A DNA stretch of 10,302 nt from an uncultured Elusimicrobia bacterium. Its GTDB lineage: Bacteria > Elusimicrobiota > Elusimicrobia > UBA1565 > UBA9628. A program made the position numbers and the translations under genes. Where the stretch lies: NCBI GenBank assembly GCA_903874575.1, contig CAIQSZ010000460.1, positions 1 through 10,302 on the forward strand, written 5' to 3'. The notes beneath the pieces were generated by a model that saw only the letters and a program-made list of their open reading frames with translations, was not told the origin of the DNA and made no database searches. Shown one piece after another: positions 1 to 6,409 of the stretch; position 1 is the stretch's first letter, and each line of letters starts with the position of its first letter.

Positions 1-759
1 CCCCAATTGGAGCCTATGTTCGTCACCTACCTTACCCAAGAGGAATTCGAAAGCCAGCTCTTCGGCATCAACGGGGCGTTCCGCCTGCGCTCCCGCCAGG
101 CCCTGCCGTACGTCCGCAAGATCGCCGAGCGGAAGTTCAAGGCCCCGTCGGCCGCGTCGGCCAACGCTCTGAGCGCGCGCAACGAGTGGTGGACGCAGTA
201 CGAGGCCCTGTCCGCGCTCGCCCAATGGGAGGGGGACAAGAGCCTGCCCCTGCTGAGGCGAAAGGCCAAGGAGAGCCCCGCGGTCGCCCGCCTGCTCGGC
301 CGGTACTTTTGGAAGCTTACTTTGCCCGACGTCCGCAGGTGGTCGCGCTCCGAAAACCCCGACGACCACGAACGCGCCGTGGAAGCCGCGGGCGCCCAAA
401 TCGAACCGGCCGAGGCGCGCGCCACGCGCGACGAGATGCTGGCGATCATGCGCGATGCCAAGACCGACCAGGAGGTCCGCCATCGCTTGGCGCTCAAGGT
501 CGGCGCCTGTTCAAACGACGATGAGACCACGGCGATGATCCGAGAGCACGACGCCGCCGCCGACGACGCGACGCGCATGCTGTGGACGGCGGCCGTGTTC
601 GCCTCCCGCAATCCCCAGGCGGCGCCCCTTCTGGCGCGCTACGCCCGCCAATCGCCGGATGAGGTCATCCGCGGCGGCGCGCGAACCTTGCTGGTCGACC
701 TGGTCGGAGAGGAGAAGGCCCTCGACATGCTGAAGGATGATAAAACCATTAAAAAATAG
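1..759 (+). CDS. HEAT-repeat-like helical protein, possibly 5' partial
   Basis: I do not recognise a specific family. The protein is mainly alpha-helical, rich in Ala, Arg and Glu. It contains loosely repeated helix pairs of about 30 residues, for example a stretch with EALSALAQWEGDKSLPLLRR followed by further A-x-x-L/A-x-x-A helices. This is the look of HEAT/ARM-type scaffolds, which usually mediate protein-protein contacts. No catalytic motif, signal peptide or membrane segment is visible. The reading frame is open to the first base of the window, so the true start may lie upstream. Candidates inside the window are TTG at 7 and ATG at 16; the GGAG at 9-12 is only three bases before that ATG, too close for a good site. 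The C-terminus is lysine-rich (DDKTIKK) and ends at a TAG inside an AT-rich palindrome. The gene is separated from the next by 59 bases and may belong to a different transcript. The coding call is secure; the repeat assignment is inferred from composition only. Confidence 0.7.
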   Translation, partial: PQLEPMFVTYLTQEEFESQLFGINGAFRLRSRQALPYVRKIAERKFKAPSAASANALSARNEWWTQYEALSALAQWEGDKSLPLLRRKAKESPAVARLLGRYFWKLTLPDVRRWSRSENPDDHERAVEAAGAQIEPAEARATRDEMLAIMRDAKTDQEVRHRLALKVGACSNDDETTAMIREHDAAADDATRMLWTAAVFASRNPQAAPLLARYARQSPDEVIRGGARTLLVDLVGEEKALDMLKDDKTIKK

Positions 760-767
760 ATATTTTT
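752..767. repeat. Perfect AT-only palindrome around the stop codon
   Basis: AAAAATA at 752-758 and TATTTTT at 761-767 are exact inverse complements separated by two bases, in a region that is otherwise strongly GC-rich. The TAG stop of the HEAT-like gene is at 757-759. A hairpin of A-T pairs with so small a loop would be weak, so this is a poor intrinsic terminator, although the T-run is in the right place for one. Because it lies upstream of the candidate promoter at 783-812, it could also serve as an AT-rich upstream element or simply as easily melted DNA. Confidence 0.45.
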
Positions 768-782
768 CCGTTCCCTCCGGCG

Positions 783-812
783 TGGACGACGCGCGCGGCG
801 AAATGCTAGATT
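783..812 (+). promoter_or_regulatory. Candidate extended -10 promoter for the HD-GYP gene
   Basis: TGGACG at 783-788 matches the sigma-70 -35 consensus TTGACA at four of six positions. After an 18-base spacer, TAGATT at 807-812 matches TATAAT at four of six and fits the looser TAnnnT pattern. It is preceded by TGC at 804-806, which forms an extended -10. Transcription would be expected to begin about seven bases downstream, at or next to the ATG at 819, giving a leaderless or nearly leaderless mRNA. Consistent with this, no Shine-Dalgarno-like sequence precedes the ATG. This is pattern matching by eye with no experimental support. Confidence 0.4.
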
Positions 813-818
813 GACGCG

Positions 819-2054
819 ATGGCCTTCTCGCCTCTGGACTGGGTCCTGATCATCCTGTGCGTCGGCCTCCTGGCGGCCCTCGTCATCCTCATAAACCGCC
901 TGCACGCCCTCGCGCTCGACCAATCCAAGGCCGCGCCGGCGCTGGCGCCGGAAGGCTGGAGCAAGCTCGATGAGCTCCTCTCGATGCTCCTTTCATTGCA
1001 GGAGCACGGGGTGTCGCACGCGGGCGCGGTGTCGCGCGAGGAGTTCGGCCGCGCGGTGCTGGACTGCGCGTGCAGCCTGATGAAATGCGACCGGGGTTCG
1101 GTCATGATGTGGTCCGAGAAGGAGAGTTGCCTGGAGATCGTCGCCGCGCGCAGCTTCGCCCACGGCAATCAGCGGCTGGTCCTCAAGCCCGGGGAAGGCG
1201 TCGCCGGCAAGGCGTTCGCCTCCGGCCGGCCCATCTTCATCGCCGACCCCGCCGACGACCCGCGCTATATCTCGCCCGTGGCCGGCGACGTGGAGCCCTT
1301 CGTCTCCATCCCGCTGATGGTCAAGGGCAAGCCCATCGGCGTGCTCAACCTCCACGCCAAGCAGGACGCCGAACCGTTCAGCGCCTACAACGTTAAGTTC
1401 CTCGGAATCCTCGCGGGCGAATCGGCGGTCATGCTGCACAACATGGACCTATTCGATAGCCTGCAAACCTTCTATCTGGAGATGGTGCAGACTTTGGCCC
1501 GCGCCGTGGACTCCAAGGACGCCTACACGCGCGAGCACTCCGACCGTGCGCGCGTGAAGGCGCGCAAGGTCGCCCTCGAAATGGGACTGCCCGAGCAGAC
1601 GACGCGCTACATCGAATACGCGGCGCTCCTGCACGACATCGGCAAGATCGGCATCGACGAGGCCATCCTGCTCAAGCCCGGCAAATTGACGCCCGAAGAG
1701 TACGAACGGATGAAGCAGCATCCGATCATCGGCCACCAGATACTGTCGCCCGTGAAGTACCTCGGCCCCGTCGCGCAGATGGTCCTGTACCATCAGGAAT
1801 GGTACGACGGCCGCGGCTACCCCGAGGGGCTGAAAGGAGAGGAAATCCCGCTCGGCTCCCGCATCGTCGCGGTCCTGGACGCATGGGACGCGATGACCTC
1901 CGACCGCCCGTACCGCAAGGCGCTCGGCAGGGAGATCGCCGTCGGAGAACTCAAGAAGGGGGCCGGCTCGCAGTTCGACCCTCGCGTCGTCGATATTTTT
2001 CTGCGCCTGGAATCCGCCGAATGGACTCTGGCCGGCGGGGAGAATCAAGACTGA
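819..2054 (+). CDS. Membrane-anchored GAF and HD-GYP domain protein, probable c-di-GMP phosphodiesterase
   Basis: This 411-residue protein has one N-terminal transmembrane segment (about residues 7-27), a linker, a GAF domain (about 70-207) and an HD-GYP domain (about 215-400). HD-GYP proteins hydrolyse cyclic di-GMP with a bound metal pair, and GAF domains commonly sense small ligands or mediate dimerisation. Visible HD-GYP residues are H240 in YTREHS, the H272-D273 pair in LLHDIGK, H301, H325 in YHQEWYDGRGYP (GYP at 333-335) and D354 in VLDAWDAMTSDRPYR. The position after H325, often a second His (HHE), is Gln here. The start is supported because the membrane segment begins right after it. 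The cytoplasmic side should hold both domains, since only about six residues precede the membrane segment. The stop overlaps the rsmI start by one base, so the two are probably cotranscribed. The domain call is firm; phosphodiesterase activity is inferred from the family. Confidence 0.9.
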   Translation: MAFSPLDWVLIILCVGLLAALVILINRLHALALDQSKAAPALAPEGWSKLDELLSMLLSLQEHGVSHAGAVSREEFGRAVLDCACSLMKCDRGSVMMWSEKESCLEIVAARSFAHGNQRLVLKPGEGVAGKAFASGRPIFIADPADDPRYISPVAGDVEPFVSIPLMVKGKPIGVLNLHAKQDAEPFSAYNVKFLGILAGESAVMLHNMDLFDSLQTFYLEMVQTLARAVDSKDAYTREHSDRARVKARKVALEMGLPEQTTRYIEYAALLHDIGKIGIDEAILLKPGKLTPEEYERMKQHPIIGHQILSPVKYLGPVAQMVLYHQEWYDGRGYPEGLKGEEIPLGSRIVAVLDAWDAMTSDRPYRKALGREIAVGELKKGAGSQFDPRVVDIFLRLESAEWTLAGGENQD

Positions 2055-2737
2055 TGCTGTACGTCGTGCCCACGCCGATCGGCAACCTCGAGGACATCAC
2101 CGCGCGCGCGCTGCGCGCGCTGAAGGAATCCTCGGTCGTATTCTGCGAGGACACCCGCCGCACGCGCCGGCTGATGGCGCACTTCGGGCTCGGCGCGCCG
2201 CTGGAGCGCTACGACGAAAACGACGAGCGCTCCGTCGAGAAGCTGCTGGAACGCGTGCGCCGCGGCGACGCCGTCAGCCTGGTCTCAGACGGGGGCTGCC
2301 CCGGCGTGTCCGATCCGGGCCGCCGGGCGGTCGCGGCCGCCCGGCGAGAAGGCCTGCCGGTGACCTCCCTGCCGGGACCGGCCGCTGTGACCGCCGCGAT
2401 CGCGGGCTCGGGACTGCCCGGCGACAGCTTCGTATTCCTCGGCTTCCTGCCGCGCGCCGCCTCGAAGCGGCGCCGCGCGCTCGAAGACGCCAAGACGCTC
2501 GGCCGCACCATCGCCGTTTATGAGTCGCCGTTCCGCGCGCTCGAGCTCCTTGAAGACGCCGAGGCCGCGCTGGGCCCGCAGGCGCAATGCGTCGCCGCGC
2601 GCGAACTCTCGAAAATCCATGAGGAATACCTCCGCGGTACCGTCGCCGGCGTCAAGGCCGCCCTGGCCGCGCGGCCCGAGATTCTCGGCGAATTCGTCAT
2701 CCTGTTCCATCCGGATCCGGAGCCCGCGCATGCTTGA
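2054..2737 (+). CDS. rsmI: 16S rRNA (cytidine1402-2'-O)-methyltransferase RsmI
   Basis: RsmI uses S-adenosylmethionine to 2'-O-methylate C1402 in the decoding centre of 16S rRNA. The 227-residue protein shows the family motifs of the tetrapyrrole-methylase fold: TPIGNLEDI at 7-15, CEDTRRT at 31-37, the SAM loop VSDGGCPGVSDPG at 77-89 (commonly VSDAGTPGISDPG), SLPGPAAVTAA near 105-115, FLGFLP at 128-133, YESPFR at 156-161 and ARELSKIHEE at 182-191. It is shorter than the E. coli protein (about 286 residues) and stops soon after the methyltransferase core, so it lacks the small C-terminal helical region. The reading frame is open well upstream, but the family starts at MLYVVPTPIG. That ATG at 2054 overlaps the previous stop by one base and has GGGGAG at 2037-2042. 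The gene overlaps tsaC by eight bases, so translational coupling is likely. Confidence 0.95.
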   Translation: MLYVVPTPIGNLEDITARALRALKESSVVFCEDTRRTRRLMAHFGLGAPLERYDENDERSVEKLLERVRRGDAVSLVSDGGCPGVSDPGRRAVAAARREGLPVTSLPGPAAVTAAIAGSGLPGDSFVFLGFLPRAASKRRRALEDAKTLGRTIAVYESPFRALELLEDAEAALGPQAQCVAARELSKIHEEYLRGTVAGVKAALAARPEILGEFVILFHPDPEPAHA

Positions 2738-3365
2738 GACCCTGAAAACCGCCGCCGACGCGAGCCTGTCCCCGGCCGACGCCGCCAAGCTCGGCGCCGC
2801 CGGAAAGGGGTGCAGGATCGTCGCGTTTCCGACCGAATCGTCTTACGCGCTCGGTTCGACGGGACTCGTCAAGGCCGCGACGCGCCGTCTCCTGCAGATC
2901 AAGGAGCGCTCGACGCTCAAGCCTCTGCAAGTCCTGGTTCACTCCCTGGATGAAGCCAAGAAGTGGGTCGAGTGGACGCCGCTGGCCGAGGCGCTGGCCG
3001 GGACGCTATGGCCCGGGCCCGTCGCGCTCCTGCTCAAACCGACCGCCCAGGGACGCCTGCTCACCTTCGCCGAATATCCGACCGTCGCCGTCCGCGTCCC
3101 GGCGCACCCCGGGACGCGGGCCATGCTGGCCGCCTCCGGGGTACCGTGGGTGTGTACCAGCGCCAACAAGTCCGGCGCGCCCGCCCTGAACGACGCCGAT
3201 GCGGTGGCCGCCGCGCTGGGCGCGGAGATCGATTTCCTCCTCGACGGCGGCGCCGTCGACGCCGGCGAGGCGACCATCGTCGACGCCACCGGCGCGACGG
3301 CCAGAATCCTGCGGGAGGGAATCGTCCCGTCCGCGAGGATTCAGGAGGCCTCGAAAACCGCATGA
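2730..3365 (+). CDS. tsaC: L-threonylcarbamoyladenylate synthase (TsaC/YrdC family)
   Basis: This enzyme makes threonylcarbamoyl-AMP from threonine, bicarbonate and ATP, the first step of the t6A37 modification of ANN-decoding tRNAs. The 211-residue protein is a single YrdC domain, without the extra C-terminal domain of Sua5. Visible motifs are FPTESSYALG at 33-42, the basic substrate-binding stretch KERSTLKPL at 58-66, LWPGPVALLLKP at 93-104, VAVRVPAHP at 119-127, TSANKSGAP at 143-151, ATIVDAT at 181-187 and ILREG at 193-197. An ATG at 2730 with GGAG at 2719-2722, seven bases upstream, gives a start eight bases inside rsmI. The longer open frame upstream of 2730 is a shadow of rsmI and is not part of the gene. 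Pairing with rsmI gives a small translation-fidelity module. The remaining t6A genes (tsaB, tsaD, tsaE) are not in the window. Confidence 0.93.
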   Translation: MLETLKTAADASLSPADAAKLGAAGKGCRIVAFPTESSYALGSTGLVKAATRRLLQIKERSTLKPLQVLVHSLDEAKKWVEWTPLAEALAGTLWPGPVALLLKPTAQGRLLTFAEYPTVAVRVPAHPGTRAMLAASGVPWVCTSANKSGAPALNDADAVAAALGAEIDFLLDGGAVDAGEATIVDATGATARILREGIVPSARIQEASKTA

Positions 3366-3414
3366 GCGCCTCCTCTCCGCGCCGCCCGCCGTCCCCCGAC
3401 GTCCCAGGCCCCTT

Positions 3415-3433
3415 TAAAATCCCGATCCGGAGG
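3415..3433 (+). promoter_or_regulatory. Candidate -10 box and ribosome binding site ahead of glyA
   Basis: The 75-base gap before glyA is C-rich except for the run TTTAAAAT. Within it, TAAAAT at 3415-3420 matches the -10 consensus at five of six positions. I find no convincing -35 at normal spacing; the nearest GAC-containing hexamer is too close. A GGAGG at 3429-3433, seven bases before the ATG at 3441, is a strong ribosome binding site. If the -10 is real, the leader would be very short, about 14 bases. The ribosome site is secure; the promoter is tentative. Confidence 0.4.
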
Positions 3434-3440
3434 ACTCCCC

Positions 3441-4700
3441 ATGCCCAAGACCCTCGCTGAGCTCGACCCCGAACTCTACGCCTCGATCGCGGCTGAATCG
3501 CGGCGCCAGGCCGACAATCTGGAGCTGATCGCGTCCGAGAACTACGCCTCCGAGGCCGTCCTCGCGGCGCAAGGCTCCGTGCTGACCAATAAATACGCCG
3601 AGGGCTACCCGGGGAAGCGCTACTACGGCGGCTGCGAATTCGTCGACGCCGCCGAGACGCTGGCCATCGAACGCGCTAAAACGCTGTTCGGCGCCGAGCA
3701 CGCCAATGTCCAGCCCCACTCCGGCTCCCAGGCGAACATGGCGATGTATCTTTCAGTGCTCAAACCCGGCGACACCGTGATGGGACTCAATCTCGCCCAC
3801 GGCGGCCATCTGTCCCACGGCCACCCGATGAACTTCTCCGGCAAGTACTACCAGATCGTCCCCATCGACGTGCGCCGCGAGGACGAGCTCATCGACTATG
3901 AGAAGGCCGCGCGCGACGCGCTCGAGAAGAAGCCTCGCCTCATCTTCATGGGAGCCTCGAACTATTCCCGAGTCATCGACTGGGCCCGGCTCAAGGCGCT
4001 CGCCGACGAGGTCGGCGCGTTGTTCGCCGCCGACATCGCGCACTACGCGGGCCTCATCGCGGCGGGCGTGTACCCCTCGCCCGTCGGACTGGCGGATTTC
4101 ACGACCACGACCACGCACAAGACCCTCCGCGGCCCGCGCGGAGGCATGGTGCTGTGCAAGACCGCGCACGCGCCGGCTCTGGACAAGGCGGTCTTCCCCG
4201 GCGAGCAGGGCGGCCCGCTGATGCACGTCATCGCGGCCAAGGCCGTCTGCTTCGGGGAGGCGCTGCAGCCCGAGTTCAAGCGCTACCAACTGCAGGTCAT
4301 CGCCAACGCGCGGCGCCTGGCCGCCTCGCTGACCGACCGCGGATTCCGCGTCGTCGCCGGCGGCACCGACTGCCACCTGTTCTCCCTGGACCTGCGCCCG
4401 AAGAACGCGACGGGCAAGGAGGCCGAGGAAGCGCTCGACAAGGCCGGCATCACGGTCAACAAGAACGCGATCCCCTACGACCCCCAGAAGCCCTTCATCG
4501 CCTCCGGCGTGCGCGTCGGCACGCCCGCGGTGACGACGCGCGGGATGAAGGAGCCCGAAATGGACGCGATCGCCGAACTCATCGACGACGCGCTCAAGGC
4601 CCGAACCGACGACGCCGCGCTCAAGCGGGTCAAGCAGGAGACCACCTCCCTTTGCCGCCGTTTTCCGATCTATCCCGGGCTGGCCGACGGCCTTGCATGA
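3441..4700 (+). CDS. glyA: Serine hydroxymethyltransferase
   Basis: This cytoplasmic PLP enzyme interconverts serine plus tetrahydrofolate with glycine plus 5,10-methylenetetrahydrofolate, the main one-carbon entry point. At 419 residues it is full length (E. coli GlyA is 417). Visible signatures include NLELIASENYAS near 26-37, the YAEGYPGKRYYGG active-site loop at 52-64, HSGSQANM at 93-100, D198 and H201 of the PLP pocket, the Schiff-base lysine K227 in TTTTTHKTLRGPRGG, and SGVRVGTPAVTTRG at 355-368 with the carboxylate-binding arginine R358. The segment usually written DMAHVAG or DMAHIAG reads DIAHYAG here, so a bulky Tyr (Y202) follows the conserved His. GGAGG at 3429-3433 supports the ATG start. 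The stop overlaps the next ATG by four bases (ATGA), which suggests coupling to the receiver gene. The functional call is very secure. Confidence 0.97.
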   Translation: MPKTLAELDPELYASIAAESRRQADNLELIASENYASEAVLAAQGSVLTNKYAEGYPGKRYYGGCEFVDAAETLAIERAKTLFGAEHANVQPHSGSQANMAMYLSVLKPGDTVMGLNLAHGGHLSHGHPMNFSGKYYQIVPIDVRREDELIDYEKAARDALEKKPRLIFMGASNYSRVIDWARLKALADEVGALFAADIAHYAGLIAAGVYPSPVGLADFTTTTTHKTLRGPRGGMVLCKTAHAPALDKAVFPGEQGGPLMHVIAAKAVCFGEALQPEFKRYQLQVIANARRLAASLTDRGFRVVAGGTDCHLFSLDLRPKNATGKEAEEALDKAGITVNKNAIPYDPQKPFIASGVRVGTPAVTTRGMKEPEMDAIAELIDDALKARTDDAALKRVKQETTSLCRRFPIYPGLADGLA

Positions 4701-5080
4701 TCGCGCAGATACTCCTGGCCGACGATAATCCCGACATCACCTCGGTGTTGGACAGCTATCTGTCCGGCAAGGGACACCGCGTGATCGTCGTCGACGACGG
4801 CTTCCAACTGTCCCAGAAGGCGGCCGAACACCGGCCGCACCTCATCATCACCGACGTCCAGATGCCGAGCGCTTACGGTTCGTCGGCCTATCAAGTGCTC
4901 CAGAAGGACGCGGGGACCAAGAACATTCCCGTGATCTTCATGTCCGGCCACGCGCACGACAAACTCGCGCCCATTCTGCCGAAGACCCCGCGCACCCGCT
5001 TCATCCAGAAGCCCATCGATTTCGGGCGGCTCGACGTGATGATCGCCGAACTGCTCCCCCTCGGAGGCTATTGTCCGTGA
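4697..5080 (+). CDS. Single-domain response regulator (CheY-like receiver)
   Basis: The 127-residue protein is one receiver domain with no output domain. Receiver landmarks are all present: acidic D9-D10 in LLADDN, the phospho-acceptor D53 in LIITDVQMP, the switch residue S83 in VIFMSGH, and K105 followed by Pro in FIQKPID. It should therefore be phosphorylated by a histidine kinase, but no kinase is in the window, so the partner is unknown. It could act as a phosphorelay intermediate, or by protein contact as CheY and DivK do. The start at 4697 forms a 4-base ATGA overlap with glyA, and its stop overlaps the GTG start of mtnP by four bases. No ribosome site is seen before it, consistent with coupling to glyA. 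An open frame continues upstream through glyA but is non-native in composition (Arg-rich), so I reject that extension. Confidence 0.92.
   Translation: MIAQILLADDNPDITSVLDSYLSGKGHRVIVVDDGFQLSQKAAEHRPHLIITDVQMPSAYGSSAYQVLQKDAGTKNIPVIFMSGHAHDKLAPILPKTPRTRFIQKPIDFGRLDVMIAELLPLGGYCP
5063..5079 (+). promoter_or_regulatory. Ribosome binding site that selects the GTG start of mtnP
   Basis: GGAGG at 5063-5067 lies nine bases before GTG 5077-5079 but only three bases before the alternative TTG at 5071. The GTG also forms a 4-base GTGA overlap with the stop of the receiver gene, the same arrangement used at the next junction. Spacing therefore favours GTG 5077 as the start. Confidence 0.65.
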
Positions 5081-5949
5081 AAAAACAGAAAAACGCCGCG
5101 AAAGTGGGGATCATCGGAGGCAGCGGCCTCTACTCCTCCGATTCGATCAAGAATCCTCGCGCGATGACGATCAAAACGCCCTTCGGCGCGCACTCAGGTC
5201 CGATCACGCTCGGTGAGTTGGAAGGCGTGCCGTGCGCCTTTCTTCCGCGGCACGGGCGCGGCCACGTCTTCACGCCGACCGAGATCAACCAGCGCGCCAA
5301 CATGTGGGCGCTGAAGTCCCTGGGAGTCGAGCGCGCGCTTGCCTTCAGCGCCGTCGGGTCCCTGAAGGAAGAACTGGCGCCGCGGACTTTCGTGTTCCCC
5401 GACCAATTGGTCGACCGCACCAAGGACCGCGTGCAGACGTTTTTCGGCCAAGGCGTGGTGGCCCACGTCGCCCTCAATCCTCCGTTCGCTCCCGGACAGA
5501 ACGCGCTCGTCTACGAATGCGCCCGTGAACTCGGCATCGAGTCCGTCTTCGGCGGCACCTATTGCTGCATGGAGGGCCCTGCGTTCTCGACGAAGGCGGA
5601 GTCCGAGATGCACCGCTCGTTCGGCTGGTCTCTGATCGGCATGACCGCCGCGACCGAGGCCAAACTGGCGCGCGAGGCCGAACTCGTCTATTCGCAGGTC
5701 GCCATGGTCACCGATTACGACTGTTGGAAGGAGGGCGAGGAGGTCCACACCGAGATGGTGGTGCGCAACCTCCGCGCGAACTCCGCCAACGCCCAACGCC
5801 TGATGCGCGCGGCCGTGCCGCGCATCGCCGCCGCGCCGCTGGAGCCGGCCTTCTCCCAAGCCCTGAAGGGAGCGTTGTTCACCGATCCCGACTGCCGCAA
5901 TAAGAAGACGCTCAAAAAACTGGATCTGCTCGTGGGGAAGTACCTGTGA
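5077..5949 (+). CDS. mtnP: S-methyl-5'-thioadenosine phosphorylase
   Basis: The enzyme phosphorolyses methylthioadenosine, a by-product of polyamine and related pathways, to adenine and methylthioribose-1-phosphate. From the GTG start it is 290 residues, typical for the trimeric MTAP/PNP family. Visible motifs are the phosphate loop VGIIGGSGLY at 10-19, PRHGRGH at 57-63, FSAVGSLKEEL at 90-100, MEGPAFSTKAES at 165-176, M189-T190, and TDYDCW at 212-217. The two aspartates there (D213 and D215) correspond to D220 and D222 of human MTAP and favour 6-aminopurine substrates over the 6-oxopurines used by PNP. A Pro found in human MTAP just after the Met-Thr pair (MTTVPE) is Thr193 here. No mtnA or other salvage gene is adjacent, so the fate of the sugar phosphate is not visible. 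The stop overlaps cdd by four bases. A longer version starting at TTG 5071 is possible but poorly spaced. Confidence 0.92.
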   Translation: MKKQKNAAKVGIIGGSGLYSSDSIKNPRAMTIKTPFGAHSGPITLGELEGVPCAFLPRHGRGHVFTPTEINQRANMWALKSLGVERALAFSAVGSLKEELAPRTFVFPDQLVDRTKDRVQTFFGQGVVAHVALNPPFAPGQNALVYECARELGIESVFGGTYCCMEGPAFSTKAESEMHRSFGWSLIGMTAATEAKLAREAELVYSQVAMVTDYDCWKEGEEVHTEMVVRNLRANSANAQRLMRAAVPRIAAAPLEPAFSQALKGALFTDPDCRNKKTLKKLDLLVGKYL

Positions 5950-6404
5950 ATCTCAAAGGGAAGCGCGCCGTCGCGCGCCTCGTCGAGGCGGCGATCCGGG
6001 CGCGCGCGCGCGCCTACTGCCCGTACTCGCGCTATCCCGTCGGGGCCGCGGTGCTGACAGAGTCGGGCCGCGTGTTCGCCGGCTGCAACGTGGAGAACGC
6101 CTCGTACGGCCTGTCTATATGCGCGGAACGCGCGGCGATCTGCCGCGCGATCTCCGCCGGGCATGGCGCGCTCCGAGCGATCGCCGTCGCCGGCGCGGCG
6201 GCCAAGCCGTGCGGCGCCTGCCGCCAAGTGATGGCGGAATTCAGCGGCAAGGATACCGCGGTCCACCTGATCGACCTAAACGCCAAAACGGGCCGGCGCT
6301 CCGTCGTACGAACCACCGTCTTTAAGCTCCTTCCGATGGCGTACGATCCGGTCTCTTCGGGACTGCTCCCGCGAAACCCTCATAACCTTCCCAATCGGAG
6401 ATGA
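5946..6404 (+). CDS. cdd: Cytidine deaminase
   Basis: This zinc enzyme deaminates cytidine and deoxycytidine to uridine and deoxyuridine in pyrimidine salvage. The 152-residue protein is of the small, homotetrameric type. Visible are YCPYSRYPVGAAV at 24-36, GCNVENASYG at 46-55, the zinc and catalytic motif CAERAA with C59 and E61, and PCGACRQ with C89 and C92. The hydrophobic LLPMAY near 128-133 is the usual end of the family. About 18 further residues follow, rich in Pro, Asn and Arg, making a short C-terminal extension over the common length of about 130-140. The GTG start at 5946 gives a 4-base GTGA overlap with mtnP and has GGGGA at 5934-5938. The stop overlaps ATG 6401, a possible start of the next gene. 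Strong call. Confidence 0.95.
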   Translation: MNLKGKRAVARLVEAAIRARARAYCPYSRYPVGAAVLTESGRVFAGCNVENASYGLSICAERAAICRAISAGHGALRAIAVAGAAAKPCGACRQVMAEFSGKDTAVHLIDLNAKTGRRSVVRTTVFKLLPMAYDPVSSGLLPRNPHNLPNRR

Positions 6405-6409
6405 CCATG
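6397..6409 (+). promoter_or_regulatory. Ribosome binding site that favours ATG 6407 for the BCCP-like gene
   Basis: GGAG at 6397-6400 directly abuts ATG 6401, leaving no spacer, but is six bases before ATG 6407. The second ATG is therefore the more likely start. It also gives the protein an N-terminus (MDTEHIRAVL) that aligns naturally with AccB proteins. Confidence 0.55.

Noticed and set aside
752..767. Intrinsic terminator after the HEAT-like gene
   Set aside because: The palindrome has only A-T pairs and almost no loop, so it is unlikely to terminate efficiently. I list it only as a repeat.
1799..2053. Upstream in-frame extension of rsmI
   Set aside because: The extension is Arg-rich and overlaps the conserved end of the HD-GYP domain. 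RsmI proteins begin at MLYVVPTPIG, which coincides with ATG 2054.
2520..2729. Upstream in-frame extension of tsaC
   Set aside because: It translates to a Ser/Arg-rich shadow of rsmI. The YrdC domain is complete from ATG 2730, which has its own ribosome site.
4154..4696. Upstream in-frame extension of the receiver gene
   Set aside because: It is a Gln/Arg/Gly-rich shadow of glyA. The receiver domain is complete from ATG 4697.
5077..5949. Purine nucleoside phosphorylase instead of MTA phosphorylase
   Set aside because: The TDYDCW motif, with two aspartates at the base-binding site, is the MTAP signature; PNPs of this fold carry Asn there.
6000..6012. Alternating CG run, possible Z-DNA or simple repeat
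   Set aside because: It lies inside cdd and encodes an Arg-Ala alternation. Similar short GC runs occur elsewhere (for example near 2101-2120) and are explained by base composition.
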